From contig CAJUJN010000012.1 of the NCBI GenBank assembly GCA_910586775.1, forward strand, positions 13,820 through 77,819: a stretch of 64,000 bases of DNA, given 5' to 3'. This DNA comes from an uncultured Acetatifactor sp. (GTDB taxonomy: Bacteria > Bacillota > Clostridia > Lachnospirales > Lachnospiraceae). A program made the translations under genes and the position numbers. A model generated the notes under the pieces. It ran no database searches. It saw only the letters and a program-made list of their open reading frames with translations, and was not told the origin of the DNA. How positions within the stretch are numbered: the first letter of the stretch is position 1; the number at the start of each line of letters is the position of its first letter. Positions 35,244-43,909 of this stretch are shown piece by piece.

Positions 35244-36752
35244 ATGTACCAGGTAGTATTTGTAGATGATGAAGCATTTGTATTGGAAGATCTGAAGAGG
35301 GCCATCGACTGGTTTGGCTTTAACATGGAGATCGCATTGTCCTCCACAGACCCTTCCGAAGTACTGGACTATATGCGGGAGCATCCCGTGCACCTGATCC
35401 TGACGGATATCTCCATGCCGCAGATGATGGGGACAGAACTGATCAGGGAAGCCAGAAAGCTCAATCCTTCGGTGTCCATTTTAGTCCTCTCGGCTTACGA
35501 TACCTTTGACTATGTGCGCTCGGCCATGCGGGGCGGCGCCGAAAACTATCTGCTCAAGCCCCTTGACCCGGACGAGCTGTCGGAATCCATCAGCACCATC
35601 GTACGGCACCTGGAGGACCGGAACAAGATCTCCCGGAATTTCGGCCCCTCCATGCTCACCTTCCGCAGCAGCTTCGTGGAAAGCTGGTGCAAGGGCAGCC
35701 TCAGTGAAGACGAGCTGATCGCCCGCGCCTCCATGCTGGGCGTCAATCTGCAGCTGGACAATTATACGGTAGTCCTGTTTTCCGTGGCTGATGAATATTC
35801 GGACAAAATGCCTCTGCTCTTTGACACGGTCCTCTCGGCGTTTGTGGGCACCTATATCTGCCATTTTTACTTCGAATCCCCCAGCCAGTTCATCTGTATC
35901 CTGAGCAGTCCTGAGAGTTTCAATATCTTCCGCTTCCAGAATGAGGCCGAAAGACTCCGCCCTCTTGTGGACTTCCCGTTTTTCGTGTCCGCAGGCACCA
36001 CGGAGGATAATTACGCAGACGTGTGCAGCAGCTATCATGCCGTCAAGAAATTTCTGCTTTTACGTTATTCTCCCATCACCTTCCTGAACTGCCGTTACCT
36101 GCTGTTCCCCCTTCACAGGCAGCAGGTCATCGAACAGAATTTTCAGGAGACAGAGGAAGAAGCCTATCTGGCGGATATCCGGAAAATCCTGGAACCCCTG
36201 GCTCCGGAACGGCGGATCTCCCTTCATCTGGCCGTGATAAACTGGGGGATCAGCCAGGTGGAAGGCTTCCTTTCCGCCGAAAAGCTGCCCCCCCTGTTCT
36301 CCGGATACCAGGGCGACGATACGGATACGGACCGCATTCTTGCCGGAATCCGCTGCCTCTTCCGTTCCGTCCGGGAAATACCGAATACCAGGGAAGTGCC
36401 CCAGGGCGCTGCCCAGCAATATGTCCGGATGATCATGGATGAAGTCCATAACTTCTCCAACAAGGATGTGTCCCTGAAGACTCTGGCCGCCAGACTGAAT
36501 ATGCATCCCTCCTACCTGGGTTCCATTTTCCATCAGCAGACCGGGTATTATTTCAATGACTACCTGAACGAAGAACGCCTCAAATATGCCGCCAGGCTGA
36601 TGGAAAACAGCAATATCCGGCTGAAGGACATTGCCGATATGACAGGATTTTCCAGCCAGACTTATTTCAACAGACAGTTCAAAAAGCGCTTTAACGCTTC
36701 TCCCAACGCTTACAGGAGGGAGCTGAAACTGAAAGGACGCGACTCCCTGTAG
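35244..36752 (+). CDS. YesN-like response regulator (REC plus AraC HTH)
   Basis: A 502-residue regulator: receiver domain (1-120) with Asp55 in LTDISMP and conserved KPLDPDEL, a middle region without a recognised domain, and a C-terminal AraC double helix-turn-helix (about 395-495, VSLKTLAARLNMHPSYLGSIF and LKDIADMTGFSSQTYFNRQFKK). ATG 35244 follows AGAAAGGAACCGGATCC. Its partner is probably the YesM-like kinase at 28949-30799; the transporter genes lie between them on the other strand. Confidence 0.93.
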   Translation: MYQVVFVDDEAFVLEDLKRAIDWFGFNMEIALSSTDPSEVLDYMREHPVHLILTDISMPQMMGTELIREARKLNPSVSILVLSAYDTFDYVRSAMRGGAENYLLKPLDPDELSESISTIVRHLEDRNKISRNFGPSMLTFRSSFVESWCKGSLSEDELIARASMLGVNLQLDNYTVVLFSVADEYSDKMPLLFDTVLSAFVGTYICHFYFESPSQFICILSSPESFNIFRFQNEAERLRPLVDFPFFVSAGTTEDNYADVCSSYHAVKKFLLLRYSPITFLNCRYLLFPLHRQQVIEQNFQETEEEAYLADIRKILEPLAPERRISLHLAVINWGISQVEGFLSAEKLPPLFSGYQGDDTDTDRILAGIRCLFRSVREIPNTREVPQGAAQQYVRMIMDEVHNFSNKDVSLKTLAARLNMHPSYLGSIFHQQTGYYFNDYLNEERLKYAARLMENSNIRLKDIADMTGFSSQTYFNRQFKKRFNASPNAYRRELKLKGRDSL

Positions 36753-36769
36753 CGGGAGCGCGTCCTTTT
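36732..36769 (+). terminator. terminator of the YesN-like gene
   Basis: AAAGGACGCG...CTCCC pairs with GGGAG...CGCGTCCTTTT across the TAG stop codon. It is a strong 15-bp interrupted stem with a T-run, and the last codons are part of it. Confidence 0.8.
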
Positions 36770-36782
36770 CGGATTTCCAACT

Positions 36783-36884
36783 TATACTGCGCACCGGTTG
36801 AATTTGCCGTACAACCCGACTGCAGACCGCCAGCCAGGTATTTTCCCGGAGGTATCACTGTAAATCCCGGCGGTCTGCAGTATA
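36783..36884 (+). repeat. MITE-like palindromic element family 1, copy A
   Basis: A 102-bp element bounded by TATACTGC and GCAGTATA with internal inverted arms CTGCAGACCGCC and GGCGGTCTGCAG around a conserved centre (GGTATTTTCCCGGAGG). Three more copies lie at 37867-37967, 47759-47859 (opposite orientation) and 53226-53327. No coding capacity. Confidence 0.9.
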
Positions 36885-37011
36885 CTTTCGGGCATTTGTC
36901 CGGGAATATCTCCTGCTGCCATCGCGTCAGGCTGTTTTCGAGTATCCATAACGCAAAAACCTTTGGCCGCGCCGTTAATGCTGCCAAAGGTTTTCCCGGA
37001 ACCCCGATGTA

Positions 37012-37696
37012 TCATCCTCCATATTTACGCATCTGCTCCCGAAAACCGGCCTCGGGGAGGCTGGCGCGGGATGCCGCCTCCTGCACCGACAACAGGTTAT
37101 CCTTCACAAGCTCAATCAGGATTTCGATTTGCCCTTCTTTCTTTCCCTCTTTCCTGCCTTCTTTCCTTCCCTCCTCTCTTCCTTCCTCTCTTCCTTCCTC
37201 TCTTCCTTCCTGCAAGCCTTCCGCTTTTATTCGCTTTGCTTCATAATCAAGAATCCTACCGCCCATAACAGACTTCACCCCTTCCTTTACATTCCTATAC
37301 TTTAAAGCAATGTTTTCCAGCACTTTCCCTGACATGTCGTTGATAGTACATTTTGTATATTCATTCACTTCGCCCTGTTCAAGCAGCTTCTCCAGCCGGG
37401 CTGTGATTCCGGCATATTCTTCTTTTAGCATCTCCAGCCGAGCCGGATCTTTCTCATAAGCCTCGAAATCTTTCTCAAAGGAAAATATATGAAACGGGAG
37501 CAGGAACAGAATTATCCGTAATGCGCTCCGACTCTTCCCCGTCCTGGCGGTTCAGGAAATGTTCGTTGGGGGAGAAGATGATTTCTTCGTCCCCTTTATA
37601 GTTTTCGCCGAACACTTCGTTCAGGACCGGGAGGATCAAATGGCTGCAGTCGTTGAGCAGGGTACGGAATACGTCATCATATGGCGTATTTTGCAT
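37012..37696 (-). pseudogene. Rpn-type PD-(D/E)XK nuclease-transposase gene with internal deletion
   Basis: The 5' part (37696 to about 37475, MQNTPYDDVFRTLLNDCSHL) and the 3' part (about 37515 to 37012, LLPFHIFSFEKDFEAYEKDP and the charged tail) are the two ends of one Rpn/PDDEXK-family protein usually near 300 residues. The middle, including the nuclease core, is missing and the join shifts frame. The tail has a 12-bp repeat (EGRE/EGRK units, about 37135-37212). Confidence 0.8.
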
Positions 37697-37866
37697 CTCT
37701 TACCCTCCCCTGGTATTTTCTTTTTTCTGACTTTATCTTAACACAGGATGGAAGGTTTTTCAATCAGGTTTCGCTATTTGTATTCCGTCCTCTGCATGGG
37801 CAAATTTCCCGCCTTTTGTCTCCCATTGCGTCAGCATCCACTCGTTATACATGTTGGCTGGGTATT

Positions 37867-37967
37867 TATACTGCGCACCGGCTGAATTTGCAGCACAACC
37901 CGACTGAGACCGCCAGCCAGGTATTTTCCCGGAGGTATCACTGTAAATCCTGGCGGTCTGCAGTATA
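37867..37967 (+). repeat. MITE-like element family 1, copy B
   Basis: 101 bp with the same TATACTGC...GCAGTATA ends as copy A, a one-base deletion in the left internal arm (CTGAGACCGCC) and few substitutions. It abuts a family 2 element. Confidence 0.9.
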
Positions 37968-37968
37968 G

Positions 37969-38070
37969 GAATTGCCGGAAAACCACCCCTGCAGCTTATT
38001 CAGGCAAAAAACGGGAAATATAATATAATTCGCCATGAACTTGCAGCGGTTTTTTGCGGACACTTCCTTA
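37969..38070 (-). repeat. MITE-like element family 2, copy 1
   Basis: Read on the minus strand it runs from TAAGGAAGTGTCCGCAAA to TTTTCCGGCAATTCC, matching copies at 40979-41090, 47470-47572 and 53716-53825. The ends form an imperfect inverted repeat. This copy is the most diverged in the middle. Confidence 0.75.
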
Positions 38071-38090
38071 CTTCCTATAGCCGGATCTTC

Positions 38091-39380
38091 TCATATTCCA
38101 TGCCTCCGTCGGAATTCCATTACATGCTGCCAGTCCTCCCTGCCCAGATGGTGGGTTCCCTGCCGCAGATGATATCCGATATGTCCCCGGTGAAGAGGCT
38201 TTACAGGCAGCGTCAGACCTTCTTCTTTTGAAGACGGCATACATTCTTTCCATGCTGCCTCCTCCAGGACCAACCCGCGACAGTCACATTGTGTCATGCA
38301 GTTTTCAGCAACAGGATTCGCACTCTGCCCCCCGACGGCTTCGGCAGCGGCAGATGCTCTCTGCCCCCCGGCGGCTTCGGCAGCGGCGGATGCTCTCTGC
38401 CCCCCGGCGGCTTCGGCAGCGGCGGATGCTCTCTGTCTCCCGATGATCTCGAAAGCAGGAGATGCCGCCGCACAGGCTAAAAATTCCGACAGCGGGTCCG
38501 CCCAGGCATCCTCTGAGGCGCTCGCCACATAGAGGTATCTGGGAGCCGTCAGCGCCAGCAGGAAATGCTGATCGAAGGGCAGTTCTTCTTCCCTGCCCGC
38601 ATAGGAAGCAAAATTGCCGCAGAACCAATGCCCGCAGGCATTTCCCGTCAGATCCGCAGCGCGCTCTCCGCGCTTTCCCCGAAACAGCGCCGCCCCTCCG
38701 GCCCCGGAATCGTTGGCTACCGTCAGGGAGAACCGCTCATCCATGGCCCCGCACAGCAGCGCCGCTTTTCCCAGGCGGGAATGTCCCATGACAGCCATGC
38801 GCCCGGCATCTATCTCCGGATGCCCTGACAGATGATCCGCCGCCCGGGAAGCGCCGTAAGCCCACATGCCCAGCTTCCCCCAGCTGTCATAGGGATTCCT
38901 GGTGCAGAAAGTCCCCAGACCGTTGGCAAAACCGTCGTTTTTATCGGGCGCTATCTCCTGGCAGCTGATATGAGCCAGTGCGAATCCGTTGTCGATAACC
39001 TCTTCCCCTGGCCCGTCTGCCGGTGTCTGCGTAAATCCCAAATAGACGAACAGGGGCTTTTTCCTGTTTTCTCCGCCCTTTGGCACAAACAGTTCAAAAG
39101 AAAACGAAAAAATATTAAACGGAGTGCGGAAACTCAGCAGTATCTTCTCCCTGACAGCCTTGCCTCCGTATGCGTTTTCATCCCTGACGCCCACTTCTCC
39201 TCTGGTAACCACCGGAAACACAGGGGCGAAACCCGCAAACTCCCGGCCTAAAATTTCCCGGATCTGCGCCTTTCGCTTCTCCCAGTCCTCCGCGCTCCTC
39301 ACCTCAGAACCGTCCGGAAAGGAAAGCAGCTCCGGCAGCTTCCTTCTCTCCAGTTCCTTCTCAATCTCCTGCCCTATCAT
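38091..39380 (-). CDS. CE15-like carbohydrate esterase with internal repeats
   Basis: A 429-residue alpha/beta hydrolase without signal peptide. The nucleophile is Ser201 in MGHSRLGKAAL, and NDSGAGGAALFRG, LPFDQHFLLALTAPR and WADP follow the CE15 glucuronoyl-esterase pattern. The catalytic His is His410 or His411 in GTHHLGREDW. Three 12-residue Ala/Glu-rich repeats (GGQRASAAAEAA) are inserted at 315-351 between the core sheet and the catalytic His. It follows the second GH29 gene by 134 bp. It likely removes uronic-acid esters; acetylxylan esterase is an alternative. Confidence 0.8.
   Translation of the reverse strand: MIGQEIEKELERRKLPELLSFPDGSEVRSAEDWEKRKAQIREILGREFAGFAPVFPVVTRGEVGVRDENAYGGKAVREKILLSFRTPFNIFSFSFELFVPKGGENRKKPLFVYLGFTQTPADGPGEEVIDNGFALAHISCQEIAPDKNDGFANGLGTFCTRNPYDSWGKLGMWAYGASRAADHLSGHPEIDAGRMAVMGHSRLGKAALLCGAMDERFSLTVANDSGAGGAALFRGKRGERAADLTGNACGHWFCGNFASYAGREEELPFDQHFLLALTAPRYLYVASASEDAWADPLSEFLACAAASPAFEIIGRQRASAAAEAAGGQRASAAAEAAGGQRASAAAEAVGGQSANPVAENCMTQCDCRGLVLEEAAWKECMPSSKEEGLTLPVKPLHRGHIGYHLRQGTHHLGREDWQHVMEFRRRHGI
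38328..38438. repeat. 36-bp in-frame tandem repeat in the esterase gene
   Basis: Three near-identical 36-bp units containing GGCTTCGGCAGCGGCGGATG encode the 12-residue repeat at residues 315-351; a diverged fourth follows. Confidence 0.9.
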
Positions 39381-39514
39381 TCCGACACCCCCTTTGTACC
39401 TGTCTCTTCACACTTCGATGTACCAGTGGAAATCCCTCCTGAGAACACCTTTCTCATTTTTGCCGCTGTCTGTTTTCATCCCGCCGGGAAGACACAGCCC
39501 GGACAGCAACAGGA

Positions 39515-40966
39515 TTATACAAAGGCAATCTTCAGACAGCAGGCTCCCTCCGGCTCAAAGCCTTCCGGCAGCGCCGCTGTCAGGATGCCCATATCCGCTG
39601 AAAACGCCAGTTTGCCGTATCCCAGCAGTTCAACCGACTTTACCGAGGAAGCATTCCGCAGACAGTGCAGCGCCGCCGTGTGAGGCCGTCCCATCAGGAA
39701 AGCATAAACCGTATTTTCCTTTGCGGTGTAGCGCACATCATAGGGCGTCCAGGCAGTCTCCTTCTCCGCCTCCGTCTCCGTGACGCCTTCGCCGCTGACC
39801 AGATACGGCCTGGTACCGCGGATTCCCCCGCCGTTTATTTCCATCCATCTGCCGATACCGTCCAGAATATAGCTGCACTCCTCGTCCAGGGCGCCGTCCG
39901 GCCTCTGGGGAATGTTCAGCAGCAGGTTTCCGTTCTTCGACACCACGTCCACCAGCAGGTCCGTCACCTGTCTGGCGGATTTATACTCTGCCCTTACGTC
40001 ATAGAACCAGTTTCCCAGACAGGTGTCCGTCTGCCATGGTCTCTCTCTGATCTCTCTGTCCGTGCTGCGCTCGAAATCCAGCGCGCCGATGCGGTGATAT
40101 TCCTCCCGCTTGTCCTTATGCAGATAGACTGACCTGTTTTCCCCGTATTTCGCCTCGCTGGAATTGTACAGATGCGCCGCCATGGAAAGTCCCGGCAGCC
40201 AGGCAGGATCCGTCACATCCGCATTGCTGCAGTAAAAGGGCAGGGCGCCGTCCGAGTACAGCAGTTCAGGCTCATATTTGTCCACCGCCTCCTTCACATC
40301 CTCATACCACACAGGATACCATCTCCTGTCCCAGGTATAGTGATGCCGTACATATCCCGGCTCCACCGTGAAGGCATTGTCATGGTAAAAGCCCTTCCAT
40401 TCCGGATCCCGCCCGTCATAGGGAACACCCTTCATGGGGCCTTTCGTATCACAGAGCTTGTTGGTACTGAACCACTCAAAGCTTGCGCCGTGATGTTCGC
40501 TTAAGCCGAATACCAGCCCTTCCTTCAGCGCCGCCTCCCGCCACAGCCCCACAATGTCCTTTTCCGGGCCATAGTTGACACTGTTATAAGGGTTTCGGGC
40601 GGAAGCATAGTTGAAGAAATGGTCGTGGTGCATGGCCTGGGCCACGAAATACCCTGCGCCTGCCTTTTTATAACGCTTCATCAGCTCCCCGGGGTTAAAA
40701 TGTTCCGCTTTCCAGAGCCGGACGATATCCTTATATCCCACCCTGGAAGGATGGCCGTATGTCCGCAGATGATACAGATACTGCGGCGAACCCTCCACAT
40801 ACATGTTCCGGGCATACCAGTCGCCGTACATGGGCACGGACTGAGGCCCCCAGTGAGACCAGATGCCGAATTTCGCGTCCCGGAACCACTGAGGACAGGT
40901 AAACCGGTACAGGGAATCAAAACTTGCCTCAAAGCTTCCCTTTGCTGTTTCATATTGATAATCCAT
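39515..40966 (-). CDS. GH29 alpha-L-fucosidase (second copy)
   Basis: A 483-residue GH29 enzyme with FGIWSHWGPQS (pocket), MHHDHFFNY and nucleophile Asp239 in LLYSDGALPF. The C-terminal beta domain begins near 400. The start is ATG 40966 after AAGGAGAATGTG. There is no signal peptide. It lies 177 bp downstream of the 914-residue glycosidase-like gene, with a family 2 repeat in between. Its divergence from the first GH29 suggests another linkage. Confidence 0.92.
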   Translation of the reverse strand: MDYQYETAKGSFEASFDSLYRFTCPQWFRDAKFGIWSHWGPQSVPMYGDWYARNMYVEGSPQYLYHLRTYGHPSRVGYKDIVRLWKAEHFNPGELMKRYKKAGAGYFVAQAMHHDHFFNYASARNPYNSVNYGPEKDIVGLWREAALKEGLVFGLSEHHGASFEWFSTNKLCDTKGPMKGVPYDGRDPEWKGFYHDNAFTVEPGYVRHHYTWDRRWYPVWYEDVKEAVDKYEPELLYSDGALPFYCSNADVTDPAWLPGLSMAAHLYNSSEAKYGENRSVYLHKDKREEYHRIGALDFERSTDREIRERPWQTDTCLGNWFYDVRAEYKSARQVTDLLVDVVSKNGNLLLNIPQRPDGALDEECSYILDGIGRWMEINGGGIRGTRPYLVSGEGVTETEAEKETAWTPYDVRYTAKENTVYAFLMGRPHTAALHCLRNASSVKSVELLGYGKLAFSADMGILTAALPEGFEPEGACCLKIAFV

Positions 40967-40978
40967 CACATTCTCCTT

Positions 40979-41090
40979 ATTAAGGAAGTGTCTGCAAATA
41001 ACTGATACAAGTTTAAAGTTGTTCTCCCTGTACTTCCGGGCTTTTCCCTAAAGAAGCGGCAACAGTTATTTTCCGGCAATTCCTGAAGTC
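40979..41090 (+). repeat. MITE-like element family 2, copy 2
   Basis: It runs from TTAAGGAAGTGTCTGCAAAT to GTTATTTTCCGGCAATTCC. AAATAACTG near the left end is the complement of CAGTTATTT near the right end. A GTCGCTGCGCGAC core follows at 41089-41101. Confidence 0.8.
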
Positions 41091-41143
41091 GCTGCGCGAC
41101 AACTCATGTGTTCAAGTCATTTTACGACAGATTTGTCCTGAAA

Positions 41144-43888
41144 TCACTCTTCATACAGCCAGTCCAGCTTTTCCGGCGTCTCTCCGGACAGCCCGGCATT
41201 CCGCGCCTGAAGATTGGCGTCCGCAGGCACCACTCCCACGATGGTGAATCCTCCTGTCCCCATATATATCTCATGGGTTCCCTTCTCATAGAAATAGGCA
41301 TGAATGTTACAGTTGGGGCAGTTTTCCGCCTGGAGCGCATTGGCATATACCACGCTCAAGCCTCCCCTGTCATCCGCGTGAGTGTTGGTCTCCAGGTCAG
41401 GGAGTTTAAGCCACTCAACGCCGCCTGCGTTCATGTAAGCGATCAGCACCTTCACGTCCTGCGGAACCTTCAGCACAATCCGCGCCCCTTCCGCCATGGC
41501 GCTTCCCAATCCGAACCGGATTCCCGTCAGGCCTTTCAGTTCCGGGGCCAGCATGGTGACGGGAGCAGCCATATCCGTGAAGATGCTCTCCCCCTTTCTC
41601 ACCGTATATGTCTCGCAGCCCGGGCCGGCCAGCTCGAAAGCCGCTCCCGTGAGGGGTTCTGCCGTCTGCTCGTCTCCTTCTTCCTCCCCCGGATAGATTC
41701 CCTGCTCCATCTCCCCGAGATGTTTCTTAAAACAGTCAAATTCTTTCTCATATTCCGGCAGACACTGGGTCCAATGCCCGAAAGCCGAGCCGTCCGTGAA
41801 AGGAATCTTTCTCTGTCTGGTCTGCATGCTGCAGGCATACAGGTAAGTCCGCTCCGTCAGCTCTGCCAGTCTGCGGTAATGCTCCACGCTCTCCTCCCAG
41901 GGAGCCACAGCCGCCCGCAGCAGCCCAAGATCCCCCCGCAGATTCTCGTCCATGGTATATTTATAGCGCAGGATGCAGAAAGCCGCTTCCAGCTTTTTCG
42001 CGTAGCTTAGGGTAAGCTCGACCATGGCCCGGGCATCCGTGAACCAGTATTCCAGTTCCCGCCTGTTCTTTCCGGCTTTTTCCTGTACGGAGCCAAGGAG
42101 CGCTTCCGCCCTTTTCGCATAATTCACCACCTCGGCGCACATATCTGCGGTAGTCTCACCATAGAAAGGTTCTCCCGCAAGCTCTCTGCGGATCTCATCG
42201 TCTGGCTGCTCCCCGGGGGTGGAGACGGAATGCCACAGTTCATAGTTTGGCTTATATCGCTTTACATTTGTAAACTGGCTCATGGTCATTCCCAGACTCA
42301 TGGTCTGTCGGTTGCCCTCCGTAATCCCCACCCGGCGCAGGATTCTGGGCGCACACTGTCCCAAGGCATTGACGGCGCGGTAAACACGGTCCGCACTTTC
42401 CATATCCATGGAGAAGTGTTCCGCGAATACCTCCCTCCAGTAGAGCCGCTCCGTCCCGGGATCCCTGTCCGGGTTCCAGGCATACCGGAACCATGCCCGG
42501 TACCACAGCCAGTCTCTCTCCGCCTGCAGCAGTCTCTCCTGCTCCTTATCCGGCGAATAAGGCCAGTCCCAGAAAAACAGGGGATACAGATGCAGCCCGT
42601 TGCAGCCCAGCCTGCTCCTGCCGGCCTGCATACATTTCTGAATAAATTCGGTGGCCCCATAGCGGAACGGCTCCAGGTCTGCCACCACATGCACGTTCAT
42701 GATATGGGTCTGGCCGTGGGAGGCAAGCCTGACATGGGTATCCTGCCACTTTCCCGTGGGCAGACAGGTGGTCAGTCCCTCCCCGTTATACTTCCACATG
42801 GTATAGAGATGGTCATAAAGGGGCACCGCCTGCTCCATGACAGCGTTTGGATCACAATCATGTCCCCGCAGGATCAGGGGCGGCAGTTCCTTCAGGCCCG
42901 CCAGCGCCACTCCCTCCTTCACGGCCGGGATAATGGTCTGTATAAACCAGTCCGTCTTGTTCTGCAGACCTCTGAGAGCCTCTCCCAGACATACCATAAG
43001 GCCGATATGAGGGAAAGACGCGATAAATTTCACAATGGATTTATAGGTATAGTCTCTGTTCAGCTCCGTGATATTGCTCTGGAGCAGGTCCACATGGTAT
43101 TTCTCCGCCAGCGGCAGGGGAATATGAATGCTGTAGAACTTTAACACCAGCCAGATGCCGCGTCTGTCGCAGGCTTCGGTAAGCCAGCCGAACATCTCCC
43201 GGTTCTTCTCATATTCCTCCTCCGTCACCTCCAGAGCCTCCGGGTAATCCTCCAGCTTCACCAGGGAAGAGAAGGGCTGCCCCGTCCACAGATACAGCAC
43301 ATTGCAGCGCTCTTCCAGCAGCTGGTCCAGAAACTTCTCCCACATCTCCTTCTCGTAAAACCAGGGGAACCTGGACGGGGTGATGGGATATTCGTAAGTC
43401 AGCCTGGGCGGTTCCACTTTCGTCAGCTGCAGCCCCACAGCCGGGCCCCTTAAACGGAATGCCGGCGCGTCACCGTATGCCAGATCATGATCCGCCACTG
43501 CTTCCGACTCCTCCTTACGAATCCTCTCCGCAAGTTCCAGAGCGCCGTACAGCGCTCCCGTCTCCGTATCGCCCACTGCCACAAACAGATTCAGCCCTGA
43601 CAGAAACGCCAGATAAAAGCCCTCCCCTTCCGGCTCCTTTGTGTGATACAACAGAAGCTTTTCCTCCTCCAGTTTCCGGATGAAACCGCCCTCCCGCCTG
43701 GTTCCCACATAGACGCTGCTGATGCCGTCCCGCACGCCGGCCGCATTGTAATCCTCCTCGGCAACCTCGTCTATCTGAAATCCGCGGCGGCTTAAGGCCT
43801 CCTCAACCTTTTCAAGCCCCGTGGCAATACGTCTGCTTCCTGTTGCTTCCCTGATGATCCTGACCTTACATGATCTTTCCATTTTCAT
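41144..43888 (-). CDS. 914-residue unclassified glycoside-hydrolase-like protein
   Basis: A large soluble protein between GH2 and GH29 genes. The N-terminal part (1-135) ends in TGALYGALELAERIRKEE, the small alpha/beta domain that precedes the barrel in GH20 and GH67 enzymes. A TIM-barrel-like region (about 140-520) holds PAFRLRGPAVGL, NVLYLWTGQPF and MVCLGEALRG (Glu303 is a candidate catalytic acid). A helical region (about 540-740) and a C-terminal beta domain (about 760-905) follow. I cannot place it in a named GH family. Starts at ATG 43888 or ATG 43882 are both possible. It lies 21 bp after the GH2 gene. Confidence 0.78.
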   Translation of the reverse strand: MKMERSCKVRIIREATGSRRIATGLEKVEEALSRRGFQIDEVAEEDYNAAGVRDGISSVYVGTRREGGFIRKLEEEKLLLYHTKEPEGEGFYLAFLSGLNLFVAVGDTETGALYGALELAERIRKEESEAVADHDLAYGDAPAFRLRGPAVGLQLTKVEPPRLTYEYPITPSRFPWFYEKEMWEKFLDQLLEERCNVLYLWTGQPFSSLVKLEDYPEALEVTEEEYEKNREMFGWLTEACDRRGIWLVLKFYSIHIPLPLAEKYHVDLLQSNITELNRDYTYKSIVKFIASFPHIGLMVCLGEALRGLQNKTDWFIQTIIPAVKEGVALAGLKELPPLILRGHDCDPNAVMEQAVPLYDHLYTMWKYNGEGLTTCLPTGKWQDTHVRLASHGQTHIMNVHVVADLEPFRYGATEFIQKCMQAGRSRLGCNGLHLYPLFFWDWPYSPDKEQERLLQAERDWLWYRAWFRYAWNPDRDPGTERLYWREVFAEHFSMDMESADRVYRAVNALGQCAPRILRRVGITEGNRQTMSLGMTMSQFTNVKRYKPNYELWHSVSTPGEQPDDEIRRELAGEPFYGETTADMCAEVVNYAKRAEALLGSVQEKAGKNRRELEYWFTDARAMVELTLSYAKKLEAAFCILRYKYTMDENLRGDLGLLRAAVAPWEESVEHYRRLAELTERTYLYACSMQTRQRKIPFTDGSAFGHWTQCLPEYEKEFDCFKKHLGEMEQGIYPGEEEGDEQTAEPLTGAAFELAGPGCETYTVRKGESIFTDMAAPVTMLAPELKGLTGIRFGLGSAMAEGARIVLKVPQDVKVLIAYMNAGGVEWLKLPDLETNTHADDRGGLSVVYANALQAENCPNCNIHAYFYEKGTHEIYMGTGGFTIVGVVPADANLQARNAGLSGETPEKLDWLYEE

Positions 43889-43909
43889 CCTCTATCCTTT
43901 CCCTCTTCC

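Larger units (their letters stand above)
37697..38090. other. gene-free stretch holding two repeat elements
   Basis: Apart from about 160 bp of unremarkable sequence upstream of the Rpn relic, it consists of family 1 copy B (37867-37967) and family 2 (37969-38070), separated by a single base. Confidence 0.6.
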
